Shown: positions 7,800-15,550 of the stretch, piece by piece
Layout: the number at the start of each line of letters is the position of its first letter
Position numbering within the stretch: the first letter of the stretch is position 1
Origin: a virus
Virus record (IMG/VR): IMGVR_UViG_3300046542_000187
Coordinates: 1 to 41,305 of that record
Strand: one strand, 5' to 3'
DNA length: 41,305 bases
Position numbers and translations under genes: made by a program
Notes under the pieces: generated by a model
What the model was told of the DNA's origin: nothing
Databases searched by the model: none
What the model saw: the letters and a program-made list of their open reading frames with translations, nothing else

Positions 7800-8354
7800 T
7801 CAACCCCACATGTTCTGACGTTGCGCCATCATCTGCTGACGGCGCGCGATCAGAGGGTTCTGCGCGCCTTGAGCAAGCTGATCCAGTGTTTGAGGTCCGC
7901 CCTGGGCCATGGGAGGCATTGGCGGCGGGGTGGCTTGATCACCCTGAGCCATCTGACCAAGCAGGCCGGCTGTTTGGATGCCGGTATTGGCGGCCGACAT
8001 ATAAGGCTGCGCGGCCTTCATGTACTGGCCAGCTTGAGCGCCATACGCGCCCATTGTGCTGAGTAGACCGCCTGACTGTGCGGCTCCGGCCGTAGTGGCT
8101 GCCGTGCCTGCTCCAGCACCTGCGGCCCCCGCACCTGCCCCGGCAGCGCCGGCCGATGCGGCGCCAGCTCCAGCCGCTCCCGCGCCGGCTGCGCCAGCCC
8201 CGCCGGCAGCAGCAGCCCCGGCCCCCATGCCGAGAAGTCCGCCACCCGTTGCACCTGCGGCAGCACCCAAAGCAGCGCCCTGCAAAGGCTTCTTGCGGTT
8301 CATCATCGCGCCAGCAACAGCACCAATAGCGATTGGAATCAGTAGTGGGAGCAT
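7800..8354 (-). CDS. Ala/Gly-rich injection-type protein
   Basis: This 184-residue protein opens with a hydrophobic helix (Leu-Pro-Leu-Leu-Ile-Pro-Ile-Ala-Ile-Gly-Ala) and a short basic stretch (Asn-Arg-Lys-Lys). It continues with a long Ala-Ala-Gly/Gly-Ala-Gly repeat (about residues 27-92) and a Met/Gln/Pro-rich tail. The repeat makes the DNA locally very GC-rich (about 8090-8280). Such glycine-zipper-like sequences are seen in proteins that insert into membranes during phage DNA ejection. That role is inferred from composition and from the two downstream ejection-type genes. Confidence 0.7.
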   Translation of the reverse strand: MLPLLIPIAIGAVAGAMMNRKKPLQGAALGAAAGATGGGLLGMGAGAAAAGGAGAAGAGAAGAGAASAGAAGAGAGAAGAGAGTAATTAGAAQSGGLLSTMGAYGAQAGQYMKAAQPYMSAANTGIQTAGLLGQMAQGDQATPPPMPPMAQGGPQTLDQLAQGAQNPLIARRQQMMAQRQNMWG

Positions 8355-9400
8355 TATTTGCCGCCTCCAGACGATTTGGTGGCCGACGTTTGCCCGATGC
8401 CAGAACCGAAGACGCCGGACATGGCCGCGAGTTTTTTGTACGGGTCGTTTTGCTGGTCGAGGTAGTTCTGGTACTGGACATCCAGGTTCTGCTGGCTGTT
8501 GTCCTGGTACTGCTGACCTACCTTCATCATCTGCGCCGCATCGGTGTAGGTCTGATTGGCGTAGGTCGGCGCGAGGTTCAGGTATTGCGACTTCATCTGG
8601 TCGTTGCGCGAGGCATAGTCGTTGCCCATGTTCGAGTTGAACTGGTTGTTCTGCTGGAGACGCGCCAACGCCGAATCAGACAACCCGCTGTTGAACTGAC
8701 TGGTCTGCATGTTGCGATTGATCTGGTTTTCCGCCAGGCCTTGCTGCGTGACGTAGTCCTGCATGCGCATGCTGGACGAGGTGTTGGCCAGGTTCTTGGT
8801 CAGGTCGTTGAGCGCATTGGCGGTCGAGGCCTGGGCCCCGGTGTTGCCGAACGAGCCTGAATTGACCATTTGAGTCGTGAGACCTGGTGCTACGGCGTCG
8901 TTGTAGTTGCGCGTGATGTCGCCCATTGCGGCGTTGATGTTCTGTTGCAGGTAGGGGTTTGCGCCCGCGTACTGGTTGGTTCCGCCATTCACAGCAGGAG
9001 TTGCAGAGCCGACAGCGCCGGCATAACCGTAAGGGTTGTTCGTTGCCGCATTACCGCTGGCCAGGGCGTTCTTCATGGTGTCTTGGCCCAGGTTCATCAG
9101 CGGGTTACCGCTCATGGCCCGATCGCCGATCAACTTGGCGCCTGCATCCTGCCACCAGTTGTTGTTGGCCACCTGCGGTCCGTTGTAGCCCTGGTAGCCT
9201 TGGTTCGACAGCTCCATAGCCTTCTGGCTATAAGCGGTAGCCAAAGGCTTGAGCTCGGCCGGGACCTCCTGCGTGGTCGTGCTGCTACCACCGCCACCTT
9301 TGTGCGGGCGGATCACATCACCCGGGAAGGCTGGCAGCGCGCCCAGGGCCGGGCCGCCGAACTCTGCGCTGAGCTGTTCGTGCAAGGCATCAATGTTCAC
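8354..9400 (-). CDS. virion structural protein, Asn/Gln-rich, probable internal or tail component
   Basis: This 348-residue protein starts at GTG 9400, with GGAGG eight bases before it and a GTGA overlap with the stop of the acyltransferase-like gene. An open frame extends upstream to 9484, but only through that gene. The sequence is rich in Asn, Gln, Ser and Gly, with a Gly-rich loop near residue 35 and a Tyr-Gln-Gly-Tyr-Asn-Gly-Pro-Gln motif. A long helical, Gln-rich C-terminal half has periodic Gln-Asn pairs. No enzyme motif is visible. It sits between connector genes and the injection proteins, so a tail or internal role is inferred. Confidence 0.7.
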   Translation of the reverse strand: MNIDALHEQLSAEFGGPALGALPAFPGDVIRPHKGGGGSSTTTQEVPAELKPLATAYSQKAMELSNQGYQGYNGPQVANNNWWQDAGAKLIGDRAMSGNPLMNLGQDTMKNALASGNAATNNPYGYAGAVGSATPAVNGGTNQYAGANPYLQQNINAAMGDITRNYNDAVAPGLTTQMVNSGSFGNTGAQASTANALNDLTKNLANTSSSMRMQDYVTQQGLAENQINRNMQTSQFNSGLSDSALARLQQNNQFNSNMGNDYASRNDQMKSQYLNLAPTYANQTYTDAAQMMKVGQQYQDNSQQNLDVQYQNYLDQQNDPYKKLAAMSGVFGSGIGQTSATKSSGGGK

Positions 9401-9807
9401 AGTTCGACCTCCAGGACTTGGTAGACAGGCGCGAACCCGCAGCGCTGCCGGTAAAGACGGGCTTGAGCTGGCGCAGCCGCACAACGCAGCCGCAAACAGC
9501 CAAAAGACTTGGCCATGCTTTCCAGTTCATTGAAAAAATCTTCGAAGTGACCGTGCGGTGCGTACATCTCGTAGACATACAGCACACGGAAGTTGGGTAA
9601 CTGCTCGACGCCGACCACGCCCCAGCCCACGATCGAGTCGTCACGATCGAGCCTGACCAGCGTTCGTTCGCCGCGACTCAGCATCATCTTGAGCTGATCG
9701 CCTGTAATCTCGCCGCCGGATGTGGCACAGGCTAGGCCGAGATTGTGCGCGCCCTCCTTCCAGGCCACGTCGATATGAGTCGTTGGCACCACGATCAGTC
9801 TGTTCAT
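9397..9807 (-). CDS. GNAT-fold acyltransferase-like phage protein
   Basis: This 136-residue protein has an alpha/beta layout like a small GNAT N-acetyltransferase. An Arg-rich central strand (Arg-Thr-Leu-Val-Arg-Leu-Asp) is followed by Gly-Trp-Gly-Val-Val-Gly, a strand Leu-Tyr-Val-Tyr-Glu-Met-Tyr and helix Phe-Phe-Asn-Glu-Leu. The C terminus is Ala-Arg-Leu-Tyr-Arg-Gln-Arg-Cys-Gly-Phe, as in GNAT ends. The acetyl-CoA loop is not a textbook Q/RxxGxG/A. Proteins of this type are repeatedly found among virion genes of podoviruses; the substrate is unknown. Confidence 0.65.
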   Translation of the reverse strand: MNRLIVVPTTHIDVAWKEGAHNLGLACATSGGEITGDQLKMMLSRGERTLVRLDRDDSIVGWGVVGVEQLPNFRVLYVYEMYAPHGHFEDFFNELESMAKSFGCLRLRCAAAPAQARLYRQRCGFAPVYQVLEVEL

Positions 9808-10100
9808 CAGTTACCTGTCAGGAAGCGACGTTGCACCCAAGTCCCTGGCGTGCCGGAGACAACGCAGGTCCAGCCCTCGATCACGTATTTCGAACTTGCA
9901 GCGCCGAGCTCAGTCGGGGCCGAGTTCAGGACCGAATCGCCCTGCATCCATGAGCCAGTGGTAGGTGCTGCCGTCAATGCGGCGTAAAACCCAGCGATGC
10001 GGCCCTCAGAGATCAGGTTGACCTGAGTTGCGTGCTCGCGCAGTTCCCTCTGCAGGACCGGGTCAGTGGTCCCAACCGTGGGGGTTGTCTTGAGCTTCAT
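9807..10100 (-). CDS. small virion-region protein, unknown function
   Basis: This 97-residue protein has a charged helical N terminus (Gln-Arg-Glu-Leu-Arg-Glu-His-Ala). The C-terminal half, Thr-Gly-Ser-Trp-Met-Gln-Gly-Asp and Trp-Thr-Cys-Val-Val-Ser-Gly-Thr-Pro-Gly-Thr-Trp, resembles the small beta module often found at the ends of phage fibres and spikes. It touches both neighbours by one-base stop/start overlaps. I infer a minor structural part but cannot name it. Confidence 0.65.
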   Translation of the reverse strand: MKLKTTPTVGTTDPVLQRELREHATQVNLISEGRIAGFYAALTAAPTTGSWMQGDSVLNSAPTELGAASSKYVIEGWTCVVSGTPGTWVQRRFLTGN

Positions 10101-11545
10101 TAGCGCCCCCCGGCCGGCGCCAGATCGGCGTCCATGTGCGTCACGCGTACGGGGCCGGTAAAGGTGAATGTCGCCTTGTGCCAGCGCGAGGACTGGCGCA
10201 GGTCAAACTTGCCATCCAGCACAGCGCCATTCGCTCCGGCCGTGAAGCCAGTGCCCGAGTTCTTCTGGACGAATGTCTGCACGGTCGCTGCGGTAGGTGC
10301 TCTGGCATAGCGCAGGCGGATCTTGTTGAGAGCCGAAATACCGTCGTCATCACCCACTTCGCCAGTGGTCATGGAGCTGCCCGTAGAGTCGCCGGTCATG
10401 GCCTGCAACTGGTGCGAGGCATTGAACACGGACAGCGATTTGCCGCCAGACAGCCAGAATTGCGAGTCGAACGAGTAAGGCGCCAGGCCGTCGATGGTGG
10501 ACGAGATGGACGACAGCCCATCAATCGTCACGCCGGTTGATACGTAGTTCAGCGCCGCTTCAATGTTGCGGTTGGCAACGCCCCACTTCTTCGCGTTGAC
10601 GTGATAAACCAGCGCAGAATCAAGTGTTTGTGAGCTGAGCGAGGGGTAGAAAATCCACACCAGGTTTTTCTGCTTGTCGAAGACACACACTGTCCGGTAG
10701 CGGTACGACGGGTTGGAGTTGTCGTAGAAGAACTGCCGGACATACCCATCAGCCACCGGAATTGGTCGGGTGCCGTCGAAAATCCACAGGTTGTCATCGC
10801 CGACGAAGAAGTGCGCCCCGCCGATATCGCAGATCGCCTCCTTGCCGATGCAGCCGGCGTCACCGCCTGGCACTTGCAGCCAGTTCCACACCGTAGGCGC
10901 CCCGACGTACTGGCCCAGGTAGATCGAGCGCTGTTTGTAGGCGATCGCGTACTCACCCAGGCGCATCCCGGCAGTGAGTCGGCCGGCAGTAGCGACCAGA
11001 CGCCCGGCCGTTGCCTGCGTGGCGAGGCTCGGCGTCCAAGAGGTGTCATCAAACGCCGCGCAGCACTGCCAACCATCCGGCTTTTCCGAACCGTCGTTCA
11101 GGTTCAGCGCCATCACAAAGGCCCCGACCGTAAACAGGATTTCGGCCTTGGGGGCTGTGGCCACGTCAGCAAAGGCTGCACCGGTAGAGCGTTGAATCAC
11201 GTCCGACCGGTTCGCGCACAGCGTGGCATCACCGAATTGAGTGATGGACCAGCGAGTATCAACCCCACCGGTATAGGCCGCAGCTCGGCCAATGTCCGCC
11301 CATGTGCCAGCCAGCAGCTCGTAGAGTTTGGTAGTCGTGCCAGCGATGATTCGGCGTGTGTCGTCGAGCTTGGACACCACCGCAGCGCCAATGCAGGCTG
11401 CCGCAAGGACAGGCGTCGACGCAGGTGTTGCGGGCTCTGGCGCCCCTTCCATGCCGTTCAGGTAGGGGATCAGGTTTGTGCAGCTGGTGATCAGTCCGGG
11501 CGTGGTCACGTCCGCATCAGGCGCAAAACCGGTCAGCGGGATCAT
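10100..11545 (-). CDS. tail hub / packaged-DNA stabilisation protein (P22 gp10-like)
   Basis: This 481-residue protein is close in length to P22 gp10. The sequence is a run of short beta segments with repeated aromatic and Gly-Asp turns (Trp-Ile-Phe-Asp-Gly-Thr-Arg-Pro, Val-Trp-Ile-Phe-Tyr-Pro-Ser, Val-Tyr-His-Val-Asn), consistent with a beta-propeller. Gly-Asp-Ala-Gly-Cys-Ile-Gly resembles a loop seen in this group. P22 gp10 plugs the portal-adaptor channel after DNA packaging. The assignment rests on length, fold-like pattern and position directly after the adaptor. Start ATG 11545 overlaps the adaptor stop. Confidence 0.68.
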   Translation of the reverse strand: MIPLTGFAPDADVTTPGLITSCTNLIPYLNGMEGAPEPATPASTPVLAAACIGAAVVSKLDDTRRIIAGTTTKLYELLAGTWADIGRAAAYTGGVDTRWSITQFGDATLCANRSDVIQRSTGAAFADVATAPKAEILFTVGAFVMALNLNDGSEKPDGWQCCAAFDDTSWTPSLATQATAGRLVATAGRLTAGMRLGEYAIAYKQRSIYLGQYVGAPTVWNWLQVPGGDAGCIGKEAICDIGGAHFFVGDDNLWIFDGTRPIPVADGYVRQFFYDNSNPSYRYRTVCVFDKQKNLVWIFYPSLSSQTLDSALVYHVNAKKWGVANRNIEAALNYVSTGVTIDGLSSISSTIDGLAPYSFDSQFWLSGGKSLSVFNASHQLQAMTGDSTGSSMTTGEVGDDDGISALNKIRLRYARAPTAATVQTFVQKNSGTGFTAGANGAVLDGKFDLRQSSRWHKATFTFTGPVRVTHMDADLAPAGGR

Positions 11546-12147
11546 CGCGAGCGCACCTTCATGGTCGAGCCGCTATACCAGTCGACACCGTTGATGCCCT
11601 CAACAGCCTGGCTGTAAAGCTGTGCCCAGGTAGCCAAGCGAGCATCGTTCATGATGAAAGGCATGGCGGCGAGCAATGAGGCGTACAGGTAGGCATTCGG
11701 CCAGTTGGTCAGCAGCCAGTTGGTAGTGTTCAGGTCGGACAGCGCCGGGATACGTTGCTGATAGGTCAGTTCCAGCGAATACACGGCGTCCGGGATCGGC
11801 GCCAGCTCGATATTCCCACCGACGACAGTGAACACGATCGGCTGGGCGGACTGGTTCGAGGCGTAGTCGATGCTCAGTTCATCCGGCGAGCGATAGGACA
11901 GCGGCTGGTTATACGTGCCCACCACCTGCAGCCGGCGCATCTCCAACATGTCAGTCGGCAAGGCGACGGTTTTCGTGCCGGCCACGGTCGCCAGGTTCAC
12001 CTTGGTTTCCATCGAGCGCGTTTTCAAGTCCGTGCTCATCTGTGCTTCGGCCAGGGTGATGAAGTCCGGGATATTCGCCGTCAAGTCACTGCGGTTGAGC
12101 CAGTTCGCCACCGAGGATTGCAGTTCCGCGTAGTTGGTAATGCTCAT
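11542..12147 (-). CDS. head-tail adaptor protein
   Basis: This 201-residue protein is mainly helical at the N terminus: Tyr-Ala-Glu-Leu-Gln-Ser-Ser-Val-Ala-Asn-Trp-Leu-Asn-Arg, then Ile-Pro-Asp-Phe-Ile-Thr-Leu-Ala-Glu-Ala. A central beta part holds Ala-Leu-Pro-Thr-Asp-Met-Leu-Glu-Met-Arg-Arg, and the end is helical. This pattern is typical of the podovirus adaptor family that binds below the portal, like P22 gp4. ATG 12147 is chosen over 12162 because GGAAGG precedes it and it forms an ATGA overlap with the gene before. Confidence 0.8.
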   Translation of the reverse strand: MSITNYAELQSSVANWLNRSDLTANIPDFITLAEAQMSTDLKTRSMETKVNLATVAGTKTVALPTDMLEMRRLQVVGTYNQPLSYRSPDELSIDYASNQSAQPIVFTVVGGNIELAPIPDAVYSLELTYQQRIPALSDLNTTNWLLTNWPNAYLYASLLAAMPFIMNDARLATWAQLYSQAVEGINGVDWYSGSTMKVRSR

Positions 12148-12431
12148 ACCTTGCCCTTCCACACCCGGAACGCGGACAAATCAGGGTCATTCAGCATCCT
12201 GCGCATGTGCTCCTTGTTGCTGATGCACTCATGGAAGGTGATACCGGTCTTGTTGCAGTAGTCCTCGATGATCACGAACGGAATGCTGGCCGCGTGCTTC
12301 ATTTCCGCGCTGCCATGGTGACCGCCGTTGTGCAGCGCCTTGGTGCGCTCGACGATGGTGGTGCAGTCCTGCGTGCGCTCGACAGTCATTTTGCCGTCGT
12401 GGAAATGGAACTTGGTATCGAGGTCGATCAT
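12144..12431 (-). CDS. conserved small protein of the head-completion region
   Basis: This 95-residue protein is of unknown function. It is rich in His and charged residues (Lys-Phe-His-Phe-His-Asp-Gly-Lys, Ala-Leu-His-Asn-Gly-Gly-His-His-Gly) and has a basic C terminus. Related small proteins are common between decoration/coat genes and the adaptor in podoviruses. ATG 12431 has AGGAAGG upstream; the GTG directly before it at 12434 is less likely. It is coupled to the adaptor by ATGA. Confidence 0.7.
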   Translation of the reverse strand: MIDLDTKFHFHDGKMTVERTQDCTTIVERTKALHNGGHHGSAEMKHAASIPFVIIEDYCNKTGITFHECISNKEHMRRMLNDPDLSAFRVWKGKV

Positions 12432-12443
12432 CACGAGGCCTTC

Positions 12444-12752
12444 CTACATGTTTTCGAGCGGGGAAACCTGCACCACGCCTGGGGCAGATACCTGCAGGGC
12501 GGCGATATTCGCCAAGTTGCAGACGGCGATAATTACGGCATCGCCTGGCTGAACCATCATGTCGGTGTTGACCGCCGTCAGCGCGCCGTTACCGATGCGC
12601 ACATAGGCACCAGTACTGGCTGTGATGCGGATATAGCGAGGACGCTCGCCGCTGGACATGCTGGGGATCACTGCACTTGCAGAAGCTGCAGACGTAGTGA
12701 TGTTGACGCCTGTGGCCACAACCATGACCGCGCCTTCAAAAGTGTTGCTCAT
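12444..12752 (-). CDS. small beta-rich capsid-region protein
   Basis: This 102-residue protein is rich in Val, Ala, Ser and Thr, with short strands (Ala-Val-Met-Val-Val-Ala-Thr, Tyr-Ile-Arg-Ile-Thr-Ala-Ser) and Val-Gln-Pro-Gly-Asp-Ala-Val. It looks like a decoration or minor head protein. The start at 12752 has GAGGAA upstream and trims five residues from the longest frame. Function is inferred only from its place between the coat and connector genes. Confidence 0.65.
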   Translation of the reverse strand: MSNTFEGAVMVVATGVNITTSAASASAVIPSMSSGERPRYIRITASTGAYVRIGNGALTAVNTDMMVQPGDAVIIAVCNLANIAALQVSAPGVVQVSPLENM

Positions 12753-12776
12753 TGGGAGCTTCCTCAAAGGAGTACC

Positions 12777-12790
12777 GCCCCCGAAGGGGC
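12777..12790 (-). other. UUCG-loop hairpin between two capsid-region genes
   Basis: On the minus strand GCCCC-TTCG-GGGGC forms a stable 5-bp hairpin between a stop (12797) and the next start (12752). No T tract follows, so it may protect or punctuate mRNA rather than terminate. Confidence 0.45.
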
Positions 12791-12796
12791 AGTGGG

Positions 12797-13219
12797 TTAG
12801 GCAGGGTTGAGGGTCACGCTGATGGAGCCGACGGCCGAAGTCGCAGTACCGGTCAGGTCGTAGCAGAGCGAGTCACCAGCAGCCATCAGAAGGTCAGATG
12901 GAGTGGTCGATAGGGTGAGCGCTTGCTGGGTGGCTGCGGTACCGACGAGGTTGTACGTGCCGGTGTGCAGCGCGGTACCCGAGGTCAGCGCGGTACCACT
13001 TGGCACCTTGCGAATGGTCGCAGTGCAGGCACCACCAGTACCCGCCACGTCAACGCGGCCACGGATGGCTTTGACGACGTAGGGACGGTCAGCGGTGAAC
13101 AGGGTGCAGTCGACGGTGGTAGCGATGTAGTTCAGCGTCACGGGGATAAAACCGCCATCACCGCCCGCCGAGCCTTCAATGCCGAATGAGCCGTCGGCAA
13201 TTTGCTTGGTGTTGGGCAT
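12797..13219 (-). CDS. putative head decoration protein
   Basis: This 140-residue protein is almost entirely beta-like, rich in Thr, Ala, Gly and Val, with no Trp or enzymatic motif. It lies directly after the coat gene, behind a strong terminator. Position and composition fit a capsid decoration or cement protein. The start ATG 13219 follows GAGAAAG on the minus strand. Hairpins with UUCG loops lie on both sides of the gene, suggesting its transcript level is set separately from coat. Confidence 0.62.
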   Translation of the reverse strand: MPNTKQIADGSFGIEGSAGGDGGFIPVTLNYIATTVDCTLFTADRPYVVKAIRGRVDVAGTGGACTATIRKVPSGTALTSGTALHTGTYNLVGTAATQQALTLSTTPSDLLMAAGDSLCYDLTGTATSAVGSISVTLNPA

Positions 13220-13240
13220 GTTGCTTTCTCCAAAATGAGA

Positions 13241-13262
13241 AAGGGGAGCCGAAGCTCCCCTT
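13241..13262 (-). terminator. terminator with UUCG tetraloop after the coat gene
   Basis: On the minus strand AAGGGGAGC-TTCG-GCTCCCCTT is a perfect 9-bp stem with the extra-stable cUUCGg loop, followed by TCTCATTTT. Placed 18 bases after the coat stop, it would make coat mRNA more abundant than downstream genes. Confidence 0.7.
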
Positions 13263-13279
13263 GTTGATCGCCGTCAGGA

Positions 13280-14203
13280 TCAGGCCACGTCGTACACGGC
13301 ACCGTTCGCTTTCGGTGCGCGCGACTCGACGGTCCATTCCACCACCAGCTCACGCTGCATGGCGTCACCGGTCTGAGCCAGTTCGATGGTCTGGAACGGG
13401 CGCAGGTAGCTGATGGCCCACTTGTCCGATTGCAGTACGAACACGTCGTTCGCATCCTGGAAGCGGGACGGGATAGCCTTCAGTTCGCCGAAGTCCGACA
13501 CGTAGACGTCGACCGAGGCGTACAGCTTGGCATCCTCGGACTTGTCGAAGCGGGTGGCGTTACCGGTGAAGGTGGAGAAGGTCTGCTTCGCAGCAGGTGG
13601 CAGGAGGATAGAATCAGCCTCGCCGCCGGCGGTGAAGATCTTCTGCAGCACGGACTTCAGACGCGCCTCGGTGAAGGCGATCGCAGTACCCTTGGTACGA
13701 CCGGTGTTGCCGGTGTACGACGCCAGGGTGCCGCCGTTGCGGTCCACGTTGTCAACGACCCAGCCAACCAGACCACGGGCCTGACGCGGAGCAGTGGCAG
13801 TCACGTCGAGCTGGGTGGCCGAACTTTCCATGTCGCGGCGCAGTTCCAGAGCAGCCAGGCTGAGCTGGTAGGCCAGTTCATCCTTACGGCCGGCAGGGTT
13901 CATCGCCTGCTGGGTGCCGGACACGATCACGGTTTTGGTCGAGATCTGGGTACGGTTGTTCAGGCGAACGGTCGGGGTCACGGTCTTGGCCGAAGCGTTG
14001 TCGCCTTCAACCTGGGCGTTGTTGGTCACCGCGGACGCGAGGTCCTGGGTTTGCCATTCGTGCAGGGTGTTGGTCGCCTTGCCCTTGGCTGCCAGCGAGA
14101 TAAACGGCGTGGCAGTCGGGGAAATGCGGTAGATGGTGTCAGTCAGGTCCTCACGGTTACCGATGGCAGCCGTGGTGAGAAAAGTACCGGTAGGGGCAGT
14201 CAT
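13280..14203 (-). CDS. major capsid (coat) protein, DUF5309/SU10-type
   Basis: This 307-residue protein forms the capsid shell. Family features include the N-terminal Met-Thr-Ala-Pro-Thr-Gly-Thr-Phe, then Arg-Glu-Asp-Leu-Thr-Asp-Thr-Ile-Tyr-Arg-Ile-Ser-Pro. The block His-Glu-Trp-Gln-Thr-Gln-Asp-Leu follows, then Asn-Asn-Arg-Thr-Gln-Ile, and the end is Glu-Trp-Thr-Val-Glu-Ser-Arg, as in DUF5309 coat proteins with an HK97-like fold. The codons are strongly biased to those ending in G or C, as expected for the most abundant late protein. It lies just after the scaffold gene and is followed by a terminator. Confidence 0.9.
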   Translation of the reverse strand: MTAPTGTFLTTAAIGNREDLTDTIYRISPTATPFISLAAKGKATNTLHEWQTQDLASAVTNNAQVEGDNASAKTVTPTVRLNNRTQISTKTVIVSGTQQAMNPAGRKDELAYQLSLAALELRRDMESSATQLDVTATAPRQARGLVGWVVDNVDRNGGTLASYTGNTGRTKGTAIAFTEARLKSVLQKIFTAGGEADSILLPPAAKQTFSTFTGNATRFDKSEDAKLYASVDVYVSDFGELKAIPSRFQDANDVFVLQSDKWAISYLRPFQTIELAQTGDAMQRELVVEWTVESRAPKANGAVYDVA

Positions 14204-14218
14204 GATATAGCTCCGAGA

Positions 14219-15199
14219 TTAAAGGTATTGAGCGAATACACTGGCGGCTGATTCAACGGTCCCATGCTTGGCATGGTTCTTCGCTGCGGCCGTGCGACCG
14301 TCTGCGGTGCCGTTGGATGTGACGCCGGGCTTGACCACCCGCTGGGGCGCTTCCTGGACCTTCTTGGCTTGCACGTTGGCTTTGGCCATCAGTTGGTCGT
14401 AGAGCATCGCCTTGCGCGCTATGAGCACGTGGCGGTGGTCGGCAATGGACGAAATGTCCTCAGCCTCGAACCCCTGCTCTTGCAGGAACTTCGAGATAGC
14501 GGTTTTTTCGGCTGCGGCCTTTGCATCGTCTTTCCAGTCCGGGAGCTTGGCGAGGAGGTCTTCCTGCTGCTGGGCCAGGTAACTTTGGTGGGCTTGTGCC
14601 TGTTCGTTCTGGTACTGCTGGGCGAGTTGTTGGCGTTCCTGCATGTTTTGCTGATACAGCGCTTGTCTCTGTTGAAAGAGTTGCTGCTGCTTCAGGTACT
14701 CCACCGGATCTGACTCGATCAGCGCGGCCCAGTCGATTTGACTTTGTTGTTCCAACACGCCTTCGAGCTGTACGGCCATGCGTTCAAGCTTCGAGTTGTA
14801 CTCGACGCGCTCCTGCTGGGCCTTCTGGGTCTCGGCGTCTGCTGCTTTGCGTTGCTCGGCGGCTTCCATCGTCTTGCGGGTGTAATCCGACTGACGCTGG
14901 TAGCCATTCAACAGCTCGCTGAGTGGAACCTGAACCTCCTTGCCGTCGATCTTGACGGTGAAGGTCTGCGGCTCTTCCTCTGACTCGCTGGATTCTGCTT
15001 CTTGCTCCTGCTCAGCCTCGACTTCAGGCTCAGTGGGTTGTTCTGGGTGTTCTTCGGTACCGGGCTCGGCCGCAACTGGCGGGTCGAGCAATGCAGCGAA
15101 CGCCGCAGCGCCGCCGTCAACAGTGAGTGCGCCGCCGCCATCGCCGACGGATTCGTTCATCAGTACATGGCCCAGTGCGCGGTGAATAAACAAGCTCAT
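14219..15199 (-). CDS. capsid scaffolding protein
   Basis: This 326-residue protein guides coat assembly and then leaves. It has an acidic Glu/Pro-rich segment (about residues 42-80) and a short beta part (Phe-Thr-Val-Lys-Ile-Asp-Gly-Lys-Glu-Val). A long Gln/Glu/Lys/Ala coiled coil (about 105-215) and a basic C terminus follow. This composition and the place between portal and coat are typical of phage scaffolds. ATG 15199 has AGGGGA upstream; the internal ATG at 15160 has no ribosome site. Confidence 0.85.
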   Translation of the reverse strand: MSLFIHRALGHVLMNESVGDGGGALTVDGGAAAFAALLDPPVAAEPGTEEHPEQPTEPEVEAEQEQEAESSESEEEPQTFTVKIDGKEVQVPLSELLNGYQRQSDYTRKTMEAAEQRKAADAETQKAQQERVEYNSKLERMAVQLEGVLEQQSQIDWAALIESDPVEYLKQQQLFQQRQALYQQNMQERQQLAQQYQNEQAQAHQSYLAQQQEDLLAKLPDWKDDAKAAAEKTAISKFLQEQGFEAEDISSIADHRHVLIARKAMLYDQLMAKANVQAKKVQEAPQRVVKPGVTSNGTADGRTAAAKNHAKHGTVESAASVFAQYL

Positions 15200-15259
15200 T
15201 GATTGTCCCCTATGGGATTCATTTGCGAATAATTACGGACTGGCCTGTGAGGAATGCCC

Positions 15260-15550
15260 TCAAAGCCGCAAGCTCTCTTTGGCGCGCTCGAACAGGGACT
15301 GCTGGTAGATCCGCTCCACTTCCGCCAACTTGCCCGTCTCCAGGCTCGACGTGAGCGCTGCCTTCAACCTGCCCAGAAGCTTGAGCGTCATGAAGATTTT
15401 TTCCCTGCCCTCCACGTCCCTTGCCGGTGAGGTTCGCCATGCGTTGGTCAACTCCTGCTCAATGCTTTCGAATGCCCAGTTGAACTGCTCGTTTTCGAGA
15501 CATTCGCGGGCTCTGTTGCCGTCGTAGATGCGTTCTTCAAGCGTTGCCAT
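15260..15550 (-). CDS. small conserved protein between portal and scaffold
   Basis: This 96-residue, mostly helical protein (Leu-Glu-Glu-Arg-Ile-Tyr-Asp-Gly-Asn-Arg-Ala-Arg-Glu; Leu-Leu-Gly-Arg-Leu-Lys) is of unknown function. It overlaps the portal end by 14 bases. ATG 15550 is preferred to the longer frame because AGAGG sits before it. Proteins of this size and position recur in podovirus head modules. No motif identifies its role. Confidence 0.65.
   Translation of the reverse strand: MATLEERIYDGNRARECLENEQFNWAFESIEQELTNAWRTSPARDVEGREKIFMTLKLLGRLKAALTSSLETGKLAEVERIYQQSLFERAKESLRL

Noticed and set aside
8056-8640. Ala/Pro-rich plus-strand frame
   Set aside because: It mirrors the Ala/Gly repeat of the injection-type protein; no ribosome site or independent motif.
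13430-14251. 273-codon plus-strand open frame
   Set aside because: Antisense to the coat gene, whose strong codon bias opens shadow frames.
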